From NCBI RefSeq assembly GCF_000444875.1, contig NC_021985.1:7150170-7214169 (forward strand): 64,000 bases of DNA, written 5' to 3'. Source of the DNA: Streptomyces collinus Tu 365 (GTDB taxonomy: Bacteria; Actinomycetota; Actinomycetes; Streptomycetales; Streptomycetaceae). Of the stretch, positions 35,575 to 44,200 are shown one piece after another. The notes under the pieces were generated by a model that did not search any database, was not told the DNA's origin, and saw only the letters and a program-made list of their open reading frames with translations. Within the stretch, counting starts at the first letter, position 1, and each line of letters begins with the position of its first letter. Position numbers and translations under genes: made by a program.

Positions 35575-37227
35575 TCAACTCCCCTCGTGAAGACGGTATT
35601 TGTCCTTCTTCGCATGGGGTTGCTCGACGATGACCCAGCCGTCCCGGATGACGTACCGGATCTCCCCGCTACGGGCGCTGTAGCCCTGCGCGGTGGCCTT
35701 GGCGGAGATGGTCATCTCCTGCTTGCCGTGATGCTTGCCGTGACTCCTCCCGGGGCGCAGCCAGGAGCCGTCGTAGTAGATCTTCCCGGCCCCGGTCCGG
35801 CACAGGACGATGTGGTGCAGGGACGTGGTGTAGTCGTGCAGCAGCACCGCTCCGGAGCCGTGCGGGATGCGGGCGGCCACGTGTTTCGGGCAAGGGGTGA
35901 GGCCGCCGGGCGCGAGGCGGGTGCTGTCCGTCCGTGTGCCGTCCAGGCCGGGAACCGGGAAGAGGTGGAAGACGGCGCCGGCGGCCGTTCCCGCCACCAG
36001 CAGCAGCCCGATCGCCGTCAGCCCCCAACCGACCGCCCGGCCGCGCCGGCGCCGCACCTGGGGCGGCGGCGCGGGCGGAGACGCGGGCCGCCGCCGGTTG
36101 GGCAGCCGCGGCGGAGTGGGAACGGGCGGCGGCGGGAGAGGCTGTCGTCGCACCGGCTGCCGAACCGGCACGGGAGGCCCGGGGCGTGGCTGCGGCGGTG
36201 GCTGCGGCTGGGGGCGGGCCGCCGGGACGCCGCCGGTGGGCCGGGGCACCTCGTTGCGGCGGTGTTCGGCGTACCGCTCCAGGGAACGGATCGGGCCGCC
36301 GCGGTACCCCCGCCCCCGTTCGAGGAAGACCTCTTCGAGTGCGTCCCGCCACTCGGTCGCGGTGGGCCGCTCGGTGGTGGCGTGCGGATGGTCGAGCGCA
36401 CGCTTGAACAGCTGGAGCAGGTCCCTGTCGAGGTCTGCGGGGAAGCCCTTCGCCTGCGCCCAGTCGGTGCCCGGCGTGCCGATCCACCGGGGGCCGCCGG
36501 GGTTGAGGAACAGCCCGCGGTAGAGCGCCAGCGCCAGCGCGAACCTGTCGCTGTAGCGGTCGTGCGCCGGAATCCGTCCGGAAAGACGGCGGGGGTCCGT
36601 CCACTCGGCGGTGGCGACCCCCTGCCGCGGTGCGGGCTCCCACGGCGTCAGACCGTCGCAGTCGATGAGGTAGGCGTGGGTGTCCCGCTCCCGCCAGACC
36701 AGGTTCTTCCAGGACAGGTCCCCGTGGCTGAGCCTGCGCTGTTCGAGCTCCGCGAAGACGTCGCAGGTGCGGATCAGCACTCCCAGGCGGACCTGGGCCG
36801 GCGGGGGCGGCGGGACGGAGCGGGCCAGGCACAGGAAGTCCAGGGTGCGCGGCCGCAGACCGCCGTCGGGCCGGCGGAACATGAAGGAGTCGGGGATGAG
36901 CGGGAGGATCACCCCCGCGACGCTGCCGCGCGCACCGTGTATCACGTCGAGGGGCCAGTTGATGGAGGACTCCGCGGTGGTCGCGAGTCCGCCCGCGCCG
37001 CCGCTCCGCTCGGCGCGGCGCAGGGTGTCCTGCCCGTTCAGGGCCAGGGCGTGCAGCCGCCCGACCTCGGGTCCGGCGGGGAGCGGCGTCAGGTACTGCT
37101 TGTAGGCGTACGGCCGGCCGGCGGAGTCCGCGCAGCGGTACAGCACGGCCTGGCCGCCGTCCTTGTTGAGCGGATCGGTCTGGACGTCGTACCACCGGCC
37201 CGACCGGCCGGCGACCTTGCGCGTCAC
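35575..37227 (-). CDS. Membrane-anchored serine/threonine kinase of a VWA-PP2C-kinase triad
   Basis: A 550-aa protein. The kinase domain (residues 1-300) has a Gly-rich loop (DGGQAVLYR), the ATP lysine K43, the catalytic loop HGDLSWKN (168-175) and DCDG (189-192) in place of DFG. A Pro-rich linker (about 310-395) leads to one membrane helix (about 400-422) and a 125-residue outer domain with two cysteines. The GTG start overlaps the stop of the phosphatase gene. This order of VWA, PP2C and kinase genes is known as the TerY-P triad, where the kinase and phosphatase act on a common target. The outer domain suggests it also senses an extracellular signal. Confidence 0.85.
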   Translation of the reverse strand: MTRKVAGRSGRWYDVQTDPLNKDGGQAVLYRCADSAGRPYAYKQYLTPLPAGPEVGRLHALALNGQDTLRRAERSGGAGGLATTAESSINWPLDVIHGARGSVAGVILPLIPDSFMFRRPDGGLRPRTLDFLCLARSVPPPPPAQVRLGVLIRTCDVFAELEQRRLSHGDLSWKNLVWRERDTHAYLIDCDGLTPWEPAPRQGVATAEWTDPRRLSGRIPAHDRYSDRFALALALYRGLFLNPGGPRWIGTPGTDWAQAKGFPADLDRDLLQLFKRALDHPHATTERPTATEWRDALEEVFLERGRGYRGGPIRSLERYAEHRRNEVPRPTGGVPAARPQPQPPPQPRPGPPVPVRQPVRRQPLPPPPVPTPPRLPNRRRPASPPAPPPQVRRRRGRAVGWGLTAIGLLLVAGTAAGAVFHLFPVPGLDGTRTDSTRLAPGGLTPCPKHVAARIPHGSGAVLLHDYTTSLHHIVLCRTGAGKIYYDGSWLRPGRSHGKHHGKQEMTISAKATAQGYSARSGEIRYVIRDGWVIVEQPHAKKDKYRLHEGS

Positions 37228-38642
37228 GCTCTCCCCCCGGTGCTCGGCGGCCAGAGCACCAGGGCGGTGCGGTCGTCGTGCGAGCCCCCGCGGCGGTAGC
37301 GCAGCGAGTCGGCCATCGCCGTCGCGTCGCAGGGCCGCGACCAGCACGCCGCCAGCCAGTCCCGGACCCCTGGTGAGCCGTAGACGTCCTCGGCGAAGCC
37401 GTCGGAGCCGAGGACCAGCGTGCCACCGGGGCCCTCGGGCAGCCGCGCGTACTCGGCGGCGTCCGCGGGCGCCGGGTGCGGCAGCGCCGCGGACACCTTG
37501 TTGAGGGGGCCTTCCTCCCGGGGGAAGACGGTGTCCCACGCCCCGTCGGTCAACGTCAGCACCGCGCAGTCGCCGACCCGGGCGGCCCAGCCGGTCCCCT
37601 CTGCCGGCACCAGGACCAGCACGGCCGTGCACGCCAGGTCGCGGTCGGCCAGCGCGGGCAGGACCGCCGCCCGCACGTCCGCCAGCCGGGCGCACGCCCC
37701 ACCGAGCACGCCGCCCAGCACCGCGTACGGATCGGCCGCCAGGTGTTCCGCGGTGACCGGGCGAGCCGCCTGGCAGAGCAGGCTGGACAGCAGGACGGCG
37801 CCCAGCTGGGAGGTCAGGGGTCGTGAACCCAGTCCGTCGCAGACCACGGCCACCAGCAGGGAGCCGTCGTCCGAGACCGTGAACTGGTAGGCGTCCTGGG
37901 CGGTCGTGCCGCCGTTCAGGTGCGACTGCCCGGCGAGACTGGCCGCGCCGAGCCAGCGGTTCCGCAGCAGGCCCGCGTCGGCCCGCACTCCTGGGAGGGA
38001 GGTCTCCACGGCGGAGAGGCGCGGCAGCGGCAGGGACTGGAGGTGGCCGATGCGCGGGGCGTCGGTGGGCAGCGTGCGGGGCGGCCGGGCGGTGTCGGCC
38101 GCGGTGGGCTCGGCGAGGTGGGGAACGGCGCGACCGGAGCCGGGCGCTGCGGGGTCGGGCTCCGTGGAGCGGACCGCCCCCGAGCCGGACTCGCCGAAGC
38201 CGGGCGCCCCCGAGCCGGAGTCGTCGCAGCCGTGCGGCCGGGAGCCCGGGGGGTCGGAGCGGGAGATCCCGGAGCCGGATGCCGCGGAGCCGGGTGCCTC
38301 GCTTACGGACGCGTCGGAGCCGGATGCCTCGCTGACGGACGCCTCGGAGCCGGGTGCCGCGGAGTGAGCCGGGCCCGGTGCCGGCTCGCCGGTGGGGCGC
38401 CCGGCCGCGGGGCCGCCACCGGCGTGGGCACCGGCGGCCGTCCTTCCGCCGGCGGTGCCGTCGCCTCCGTCGCCGTCCGGGCGGGAGCCGTACCCGCGGT
38501 TCCTGGTGAGAGCGGTCCGGCCGTCCCCCGGCGCGGTCGGACCGCTCCCGCCGACCGCAGGACCGTCGCCTGCGAGCGATGGTCCTGTGGCGGTCCGGGC
38601 GCCGCCGGGGCCCGGGCCCCGGCCGCGCAGCCACTTCAGCAT
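37224..38642 (-). CDS. PP2C-family phosphatase with long disordered N-terminus
   Basis: A 472-aa protein. The first 200 residues are Gly/Ser/Ala/Pro-rich and include degenerate repeats of the type GSEASVSEAS. The C-terminal part (about 230-465) is PP2C-like: DGSLLVAVVCDGLGSRP and LVLGSDGFAEDVYG carry metal-binding aspartates and GGSHDDRTALVLW the last ones. The ATG at 38642 follows the stop of the VWA gene by 2 bp, and its own stop overlaps the kinase start, so the triad is one operon. It should reverse phosphorylation by the adjacent kinase. Confidence 0.85.
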   Translation of the reverse strand: MLKWLRGRGPGPGGARTATGPSLAGDGPAVGGSGPTAPGDGRTALTRNRGYGSRPDGDGGDGTAGGRTAAGAHAGGGPAAGRPTGEPAPGPAHSAAPGSEASVSEASGSDASVSEAPGSAASGSGISRSDPPGSRPHGCDDSGSGAPGFGESGSGAVRSTEPDPAAPGSGRAVPHLAEPTAADTARPPRTLPTDAPRIGHLQSLPLPRLSAVETSLPGVRADAGLLRNRWLGAASLAGQSHLNGGTTAQDAYQFTVSDDGSLLVAVVCDGLGSRPLTSQLGAVLLSSLLCQAARPVTAEHLAADPYAVLGGVLGGACARLADVRAAVLPALADRDLACTAVLVLVPAEGTGWAARVGDCAVLTLTDGAWDTVFPREEGPLNKVSAALPHPAPADAAEYARLPEGPGGTLVLGSDGFAEDVYGSPGVRDWLAACWSRPCDATAMADSLRYRRGGSHDDRTALVLWPPSTGGRA

Positions 38643-38644
38643 CG

Positions 38645-39337
38645 TCAGTCCACCAGCCGCTGGCTCAGGGGCAGTTGGGTGAGCCGGGTCCCCTCGTGCG
38701 GGACGGAGAGCGCCCCGCCGGTGCCCGAGGAGAACGAACTGGACGTCGTGCGGATGCTCCTGATCACGACGTGCAGGATCTCCCGCACGGCCGTGGCCGG
38801 GTCGCTCTCGTCGGTGAAGAACGCGAAGCCCGTCGACACCCGCTGGATCGCCTCCCGATTCGCCTGCCCGAACCCGAAGCTCACGATCTGCGCCCCGTAC
38901 TTGTCCTCTTTGGCGGTGACGGCAGCCCGGGCGTGCGTCCAGTCCTCGTGCGCGTTGTGCTCGCCGTCGCTGATGAAGAAGACGACGGGCTGATGGTAGG
39001 CGCTGCCCTTGCCGAGCCCCTTGATGCCGTCGCGCAGCGCTTCGCCCGCGGTCCGCAGCCCCGCCGCGAAGTTGGTGCCGCCCTGCGGCGTCAGCGTCGG
39101 CATGTCCGCGTAGGCGATGTCGGTCAGCGGCAGGACGCAGTCGGAGCGGTCCGAGAAGGTGACGACGGCCAGCCGGGCGATCTCCCCGGTGCCCGGGTCG
39201 TCCTCGATGGCCTTCTTGATCTCTGGCAGGGCCTGGTTGACGGCGGTCATGGGCGCGCCCGCCATCGAGTACGAGACGTCGAGGCAGAGACAGACGGGAA
39301 AGACGGGCGCTCGTTCGACGTTGGAGAATGCGGACAT
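38645..39337 (-). CDS. VWA-domain protein (TerY-like)
   Basis: A 230-aa protein that is almost entirely one von Willebrand factor A domain. The metal-ion-dependent adhesion site is complete: DVSYS at residues 20-24, T88 in QGGTNF, and D124 in ISDGEH. This is the TerY type, which accompanies PP2C phosphatases and kinases. No signal peptide or membrane segment, so cytosolic. The ATG at 39337 begins the conserved domain; a longer frame up to 39541 would add a Ser-rich segment translated from a polypyrimidine leader and is rejected. First gene of the VWA-PP2C-kinase operon. Confidence 0.88.
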   Translation of the reverse strand: MSAFSNVERAPVFPVCLCLDVSYSMAGAPMTAVNQALPEIKKAIEDDPGTGEIARLAVVTFSDRSDCVLPLTDIAYADMPTLTPQGGTNFAAGLRTAGEALRDGIKGLGKGSAYHQPVVFFISDGEHNAHEDWTHARAAVTAKEDKYGAQIVSFGFGQANREAIQRVSTGFAFFTDESDPATAVREILHVVIRSIRTTSSSFSSGTGGALSVPHEGTRLTQLPLSQRLVD

Positions 39338-39680
39338 GGAGGGTGCCCCCGCTCGGGTTCGGAACCGGTACTCGGACTCGTGGAGAGAAGGAATGAGTGA
39401 GAGGGAAGAAGAGAAGAAGGAAGAAGAGGAAGAAGACGGAGAAGGGTGAAGCAGAACGGCCGGGGCGGAAGAGGGAAAGGCGAAAAGAGGACGAGGAATC
39501 CGGGGGAAGGCACGGTGAATCGCGCGCGATGTGCGCGACATTCATGGTGTCGGTTGCGGAATTCCCGGTCGTCCGCCGGGCCACTGGACCAGAAGTATGC
39601 CCTGCCACGGGCGGGAGCCGAAGCCTTTTCGGCCGATCCCCGGAGAACACCCGGAAGATGCCCGGCTCCCGCCCGGCCGG
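39338..39680. other. Leader region of the VWA operon with a long polypurine tract
   Basis: No gene is supported in this 343-bp stretch. Its main feature is the purine-rich segment at 39382-39500, including 38 consecutive purines at 39399-39436. On the transcribed strand of the VWA operon this becomes a pyrimidine-rich leader. The base composition is well below the local GC level. Confidence 0.6.
39382..39500 (+). repeat. Polypurine (GA-rich) low-complexity tract
   Basis: Plus-strand bases are about 90 percent purine, with GAAGAAGAGGAAG-like periodicity. Uninterrupted purines run from 39399 to 39436. Such tracts can form triplex (H-DNA) or slip during replication. The location is between the VWA operon leader and the RES gene. 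Confidence 0.85.
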
Positions 39681-40364
39681 TCAGGACGCGGCAGGGTAGC
39701 CGCCGTCCGGCGGCCCGATCTCGATGCCGTACGGGCGGAGCTGCCGGCTCAGCCAGCGCAGGTGGTCCGGCTCGTCCAGGTTCCGTGGCGGCAGGCCGGT
39801 GGCCTCGACGAGGTCCCCGCTCGTGCCCCCGTCGAACAGCACCAGCGACTCGTGCGGCATATCGAGGCGGGACATCCAGACGAACCCCTGGGCCGAGTCC
39901 GCCTCCTCGCGCAGCCAGTGCCCCCAGCGGCGGGTGAAGGCGTACTCCGTGGGCGGCGCGTGGACCAGCCAGTCGTCGCCCTGCTGAACCGAGTTGAGAT
40001 CCGGGATGCTGAGCAGGGCGACCAGGGAGACGTCCCGGGTGAGCCGAACCTGGGAGAGCCGCTTGCCCGCCACCTCCTTGCGCGGCAGGATCCGCGGGTT
40101 GCCCCGGCCGTCGAAACGCATGTCGCGCACCAGGCGTTCGACCAGCGCGGTCACCTCGCGGGGCGCCGCGTACAGGTAGGCGTACCTGTCGTTCGGGGTG
40201 CTGTCGAACCGGCCGCCGCCGAAGTGGTGATCCACCTCCGTGTCGTTGAAGGAGGCCGCGTCCCGCCCGCGGGAGTGCACCCGGTACAGGACCTTGCCGG
40301 CCTTCCAGGTGACGCGTCTGGGCCTCGCGGTGCCCTTGTCGGGCAGTCTGGCGCCTCGAGCCAT
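39681..40364 (-). CDS. RES-domain NAD+-phosphorylase-like toxin
   Basis: A 227-aa protein with a RES domain at about residues 25-180. The family residues are visible: R28 in LYRVHS, the GGGRFD turn (49-54), E76 in VTALVER and S165 in FVWMSRL. RES toxins (for example MbcT of Mycobacterium tuberculosis) destroy NAD+ by phosphorolysis or hydrolysis and stop growth. The gene starts one base after the stop of the preceding antitoxin-like gene, which is the usual antitoxin-toxin order. About 45 residues follow the domain. Family call good; activity inferred. Confidence 0.8.
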   Translation of the reverse strand: MARGARLPDKGTARPRRVTWKAGKVLYRVHSRGRDAASFNDTEVDHHFGGGRFDSTPNDRYAYLYAAPREVTALVERLVRDMRFDGRGNPRILPRKEVAGKRLSQVRLTRDVSLVALLSIPDLNSVQQGDDWLVHAPPTEYAFTRRWGHWLREEADSAQGFVWMSRLDMPHESLVLFDGGTSGDLVEATGLPPRNLDEPDHLRWLSRQLRPYGIEIGPPDGGYPAAS

Positions 40365-40365
40365 G

Positions 40366-41040
40366 TCAGTCCTCCTCTCCCACCGCTCCTGCGGCGGCGA
40401 GCAGTTGCTCGTCGAGGCCGGTGCCGAGCAACGTGGCCGGTACGGCGTCCAGCCAGAGGTTGGGGCCGAGCCACCAGTCGGCCACGCCCCAGGGGTCGCG
40501 TGCCGCGCCCAGCAGGCCGTTGATGGTGCGGACCAGTTCGCGCAGGCGTCCCTCGGCGTCGAACTGGAAGGCCGGTAACTGCTCGACGTCGTCCCGGGAC
40601 CGCAGCCGGATGACGTCCGGCGCGGTCACCCGGACGCCGAAGGCCTCGTACAAGTCCTCCGCGGTGACCGCCGGTTCGGCGAGCAGCCGGTCGAACGCCG
40701 AGGTGTGGGGTGCCTGCGGGGCGGGGCCGGGACCGCTCCCCGCCCGCGGTGCCGCCGGACCGAGCAGGATGCGCTCGGCCAGCAGTTCGTGCGGTGCCCG
40801 GGCCGTCGCCGTGCCGGCCAGGCGGCGGCCGATGGCGCGCCGCTCCTCCTCGGGCAGGGCCGCGCGCAGATGCGCGGCGACGGCCCGGGTGACCGTGCGC
40901 AGCCGGTCCTCCTCGCCGCCCTCGGCGAGCAGGCCGAGCAGTGCGTCGAGGTGGTCACGGTCCGCCGCGGAGAGTTTCTCCCGTACGGCTTCCCGATCTT
41001 TTGCCAGCGCTTTGATGAGGTGTTCTTCGAACTCGTCCAT
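40366..41040 (-). CDS. Antitoxin-like protein with Xre/MbcA/ParS toxin-binding C-terminus
   Basis: A 224-aa protein. Residues about 145-224 match the toxin-binding domain of Xre/MbcA/ParS antitoxins: LPAFQFDAEGRLRELV, then DPWGVADWWLGPNLWLD and a terminal helix around LLAAAGAVGEE. The N-terminal 140 residues are helical and charged with no clear helix-turn-helix, which is longer than usual and may serve for regulation or for recognition of other partners. AGGAGG six bases upstream and a promoter at 41072-41100 fix the ATG at 41040. It should neutralise the RES toxin encoded directly downstream and perhaps repress the operon. Confidence 0.8.
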   Translation of the reverse strand: MDEFEEHLIKALAKDREAVREKLSAADRDHLDALLGLLAEGGEEDRLRTVTRAVAAHLRAALPEEERRAIGRRLAGTATARAPHELLAERILLGPAAPRAGSGPGPAPQAPHTSAFDRLLAEPAVTAEDLYEAFGVRVTAPDVIRLRSRDDVEQLPAFQFDAEGRLRELVRTINGLLGAARDPWGVADWWLGPNLWLDAVPATLLGTGLDEQLLAAAGAVGEED

Positions 41041-41071
41041 GCGCCCCCTCCTGAAAACAGGACGGAGACGT

Positions 41072-41100
41072 ACGCTAGTGAGATACGGTCCCTTTGGCAA
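41072..41100 (-). promoter_or_regulatory. Promoter of the antitoxin-toxin operon
   Basis: On the minus strand TTGCCA (41095-41100) and TAGCGT (41072-41077) are separated by 17 bases, a good primary-sigma promoter. It lies 31 bp upstream of the antitoxin ATG in a relatively AT-rich gap shared with the divergent CHAT gene. Confidence 0.6.
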
Positions 41101-41214
41101 TTGGCCTGATACTGCACCCCTATTGGTGTACGGCGTATTTATCCCGGACGGGAAGGTGCGGCGGGCCGAGTCCTTGCCGAACCGAAGAGAGCGCGCGCAA
41201 CAGCGGGGTGGGAA

Positions 41215-44200
41215 ATGAGTGCGGACGCATGGGCGAACGCTGATCCGGACGAGCTCGCACAGCACGTGGTCCGGCTCCTGGAGGTCGCGGAGCCGCTGCT
41301 GGCCGGTGATCCGGAGCGGGGCGGCACCCCGGACGGGCGGGAGCGGGGCCGGGCGGCACTGGAGGAGGCGGAGCGCGCCCTCGCGCTGCCGCGCCCCCGC
41401 GTGCCGGAACCCGACCGGCAGCGGTGGTGGGCCGAACTGTCGCTCTGGGCCGCCGAGATCCGCTACGCCTGCGGCCGCGGACCCGGCGACCTGGACACCC
41501 TGATCAGCCGCCTCGACGCCGTGCACGCCCTGGCGACCGCGGCCCGCACCGGCGCGGAACCGGAACCCGAGCGCCGTGAACTGGTCGACCTGACCTGCGA
41601 GTTGGCGCTGAACCTCGCCGCGCGCTGGGGTTCGGGGGAGCGCCGTGAACTCCGGTCGGCCGACGCCGACCGGGTCGTCGCCCTGCTCCGCGCGGTGCTG
41701 GACGGTCCCGACCGCCACCTCGTGGCCGACCCCACCCGCTGCCGGACCGCCCTGGGGCTCGTCCTGTCGGGCCGGTCCCGCGGCCCCGACCACCACACCC
41801 CCGGAGCGGCTCGCGGACCGCGCCGCCGCCCTCGGCCTGCTGCACACCGCGTACACGGCCGCCGACCTCGACCCGGAGCTGGCGCCCGCCGTGACCTTCG
41901 ACCTGGTGCTGCTCTCCCTCATCGAACTGAACGACCGCGTCTGCTCCGACAGCCCGCCGGCCGAGCGCGGCGCCGCCGCCGAGCGGGCCCTCGTCCTGCT
42001 GGACCGGCTGTCCCCGCTGCTCGCGGACCCCGGGCCGGACGGAGCCGACGCCGCGGGGCTGGGTGCGGACGTCTGCGATCTGCTGGTGGAGCTGTCCGTC
42101 TCGCCGCATGATCAGGGCCGGGCCGCGGACTGGTACCGGCGGGCGCTCGCCCACCCCGCCCTGCCGCCCGGGGAGGTGCGCGACCTCAGCAGCCGGCTGG
42201 CCCATGTGCTGTGCTTGCGGTCCGAGGAGAACAGGGCCGCGCAGCGGGCCGGCGACCCGCTCCCGGCGGCGGACCGCGCCGAGGCGGTCGTCCTGCTCGA
42301 ACAGGTGCTGGCCGGGCACCCCGGCACGCCCCCGGCCCGGGGCGCCGGCACTCCGGGCGGCGCGCCGGCCGAAGCCGAGGAGGACTTCGTGGCCCATCTC
42401 ACCGCCCTGGTCCAGGCGTTGTGGCTGAACCAGTCGGAAGGGCTCCTGGACGACAGGGGCGTGGACCGGCTCGCCGCCGCGGTCCGGCAGCTCATCCCGC
42501 TGATCGGCCCGGACGACACCGACCGCTCGGAGCTGATCCTCAAGGCCGCCATCGTCCTGAACCAGCGGGCCGTCGCCCGCGGCATGCCGCTGACGTACGA
42601 CCTCGCCAACTCCGTCCTTCGCACCGGACGGCCCGACCCGAGCCGGTCGCTGGAGTGCACCGCGGCACCGGTGGTCGCGGACCTGCGCGAGGCCATCGCC
42701 CTGCTGCGCAAGGCCACGGGGCTGTACCACCACGAGGACACCCTCCACCTGTACGCGCAGGGGCTGCTCGGGATCGCGCTGTCGCTGGACTTCGCCTGCC
42801 GGCTGCCCACCGTCGAGCCCGCCGTCCTGCGCGACGCGCTGCGGTACCTGCGGGTCGCCCTGGAACGGCTGCCCCAGCGCGACGGCCTGGACGACGCCGA
42901 CTTGCGGGGCTCGTTCCTGCTCACGCTGATGTACCAGGTGTGGTTCACCGACCCCTTCGCCCGGGCCGGGGCCGATCCGCGCAACCCGTCGATGCCGGAC
43001 GTCTCCGGGTTCCCGACCGTCGAGGACGACCTGCACCTGCTCGGCTCCATGCTGAGCTCCGGCGACGACGCGCGACGCGAGCCGATCCTGGCCTTCCTCT
43101 CGGTCATGGTGAACATCCTGCGCACCCCCGACGTCCTGCCGTCGGTCGAGGACTGCCGGGCCTACGCCGACCGGCTGCGGCGGGCGGCCGGGCAGATCGA
43201 GCCAGAGGCTCACGGGCTGCGGGCGGCCACCCTGGCGATCGCCGGCGCCCTCGGGCTGCGCGTCGTCCAGGCCGGGCAGGCCGGCCCCGCCGAGCGTGCC
43301 GCCACGACCGCCGCGCTGCGCGCCGCGCTCGGCCTGGTCCCGCCGGGATCTCCACTGAGCGGACCGCTGCGCGCGGCGCTGCGTGAGACGTCCGGCGCGG
43401 ACGTGTGGGACGTGCTGCGCACGCTGCTGGGACGATCGGCCACGCGAGGCGGACCCTCACCGGCTCGTCCGGGGACGCCGGGCGGGCTCCCGCCGGCTGG
43501 TCCCGACGCGCTGGGCGGGCCGCCCCCTGGACGCGGCCCGCGGCCGGCCGCGGGCCCGGCCCGACCCGCCGTACCGCCCGGGCCGCCGAGCCCTCGGCCC
43601 CCGGCCGTCCAGACACCCACCGCCCAGCCACCAACCGGCAGCCGCGTCCCGCGGCCTCCCGCCCCGAACGCTCCCGCTCCGCAGGCTGCCGCGCCCTTCC
43701 CCGAACCGCGCCCGGCGCTGCCCGTGCCCGACCTCGCCGCTGCCGTGCTGCTCGGCGACGGGTCGCCCGACCCCTTTGCGCTGCCCTCGGAGCGTGTCGC
43801 CGAACTGCTCGGCCCCGAGGAGCCGACGAGCGCGCCGACCGCGGCGGCCCTCGCCCTCCTGCACCACCACCGCTGGCTGCGCGAGCGAGACGGACAGGAC
43901 CTGGACACCGCCGTCGTCATGGCCCGCAGAGCACTCGACCTGCTCGACGCCGAGGGCACGGGGTACGCCGAGGTCATCGGCCCGGCCGAGCGCGCGAAGG
44001 AGACGCGGCAGCCCGGGCGTGCTGCCGGCGCTGGTTCCGTCGGCCCCGTAGGCCCGGCCGCGCAGGCCGGGGACACGCAACAGGCCGGGCCACCCGAGCA
44101 CCCCGAGCGCACCGCCGCGTCCGCGCTCGCCGGCCGCTGTACCGAGTTCCTGGCCCGGCTGCTCCTGGACCGGCATCTGATCCTCGGTGACCACACCGAT

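Noticed and set aside
39338..39541. 68-residue N-terminal extension of the VWA protein
   Set aside because: It would be translated from the polypyrimidine leader and is a Ser/Phe/Leu low-complexity stretch; the VWA domain begins cleanly at the ATG at 39337.
41215..42111. A separate 298-codon gene before the CHAT gene
   Set aside because: After nt 41802 its translation turns Arg/Pro-rich with out-of-frame composition, while the other frame continues smoothly; one frameshifted gene is the better reading.
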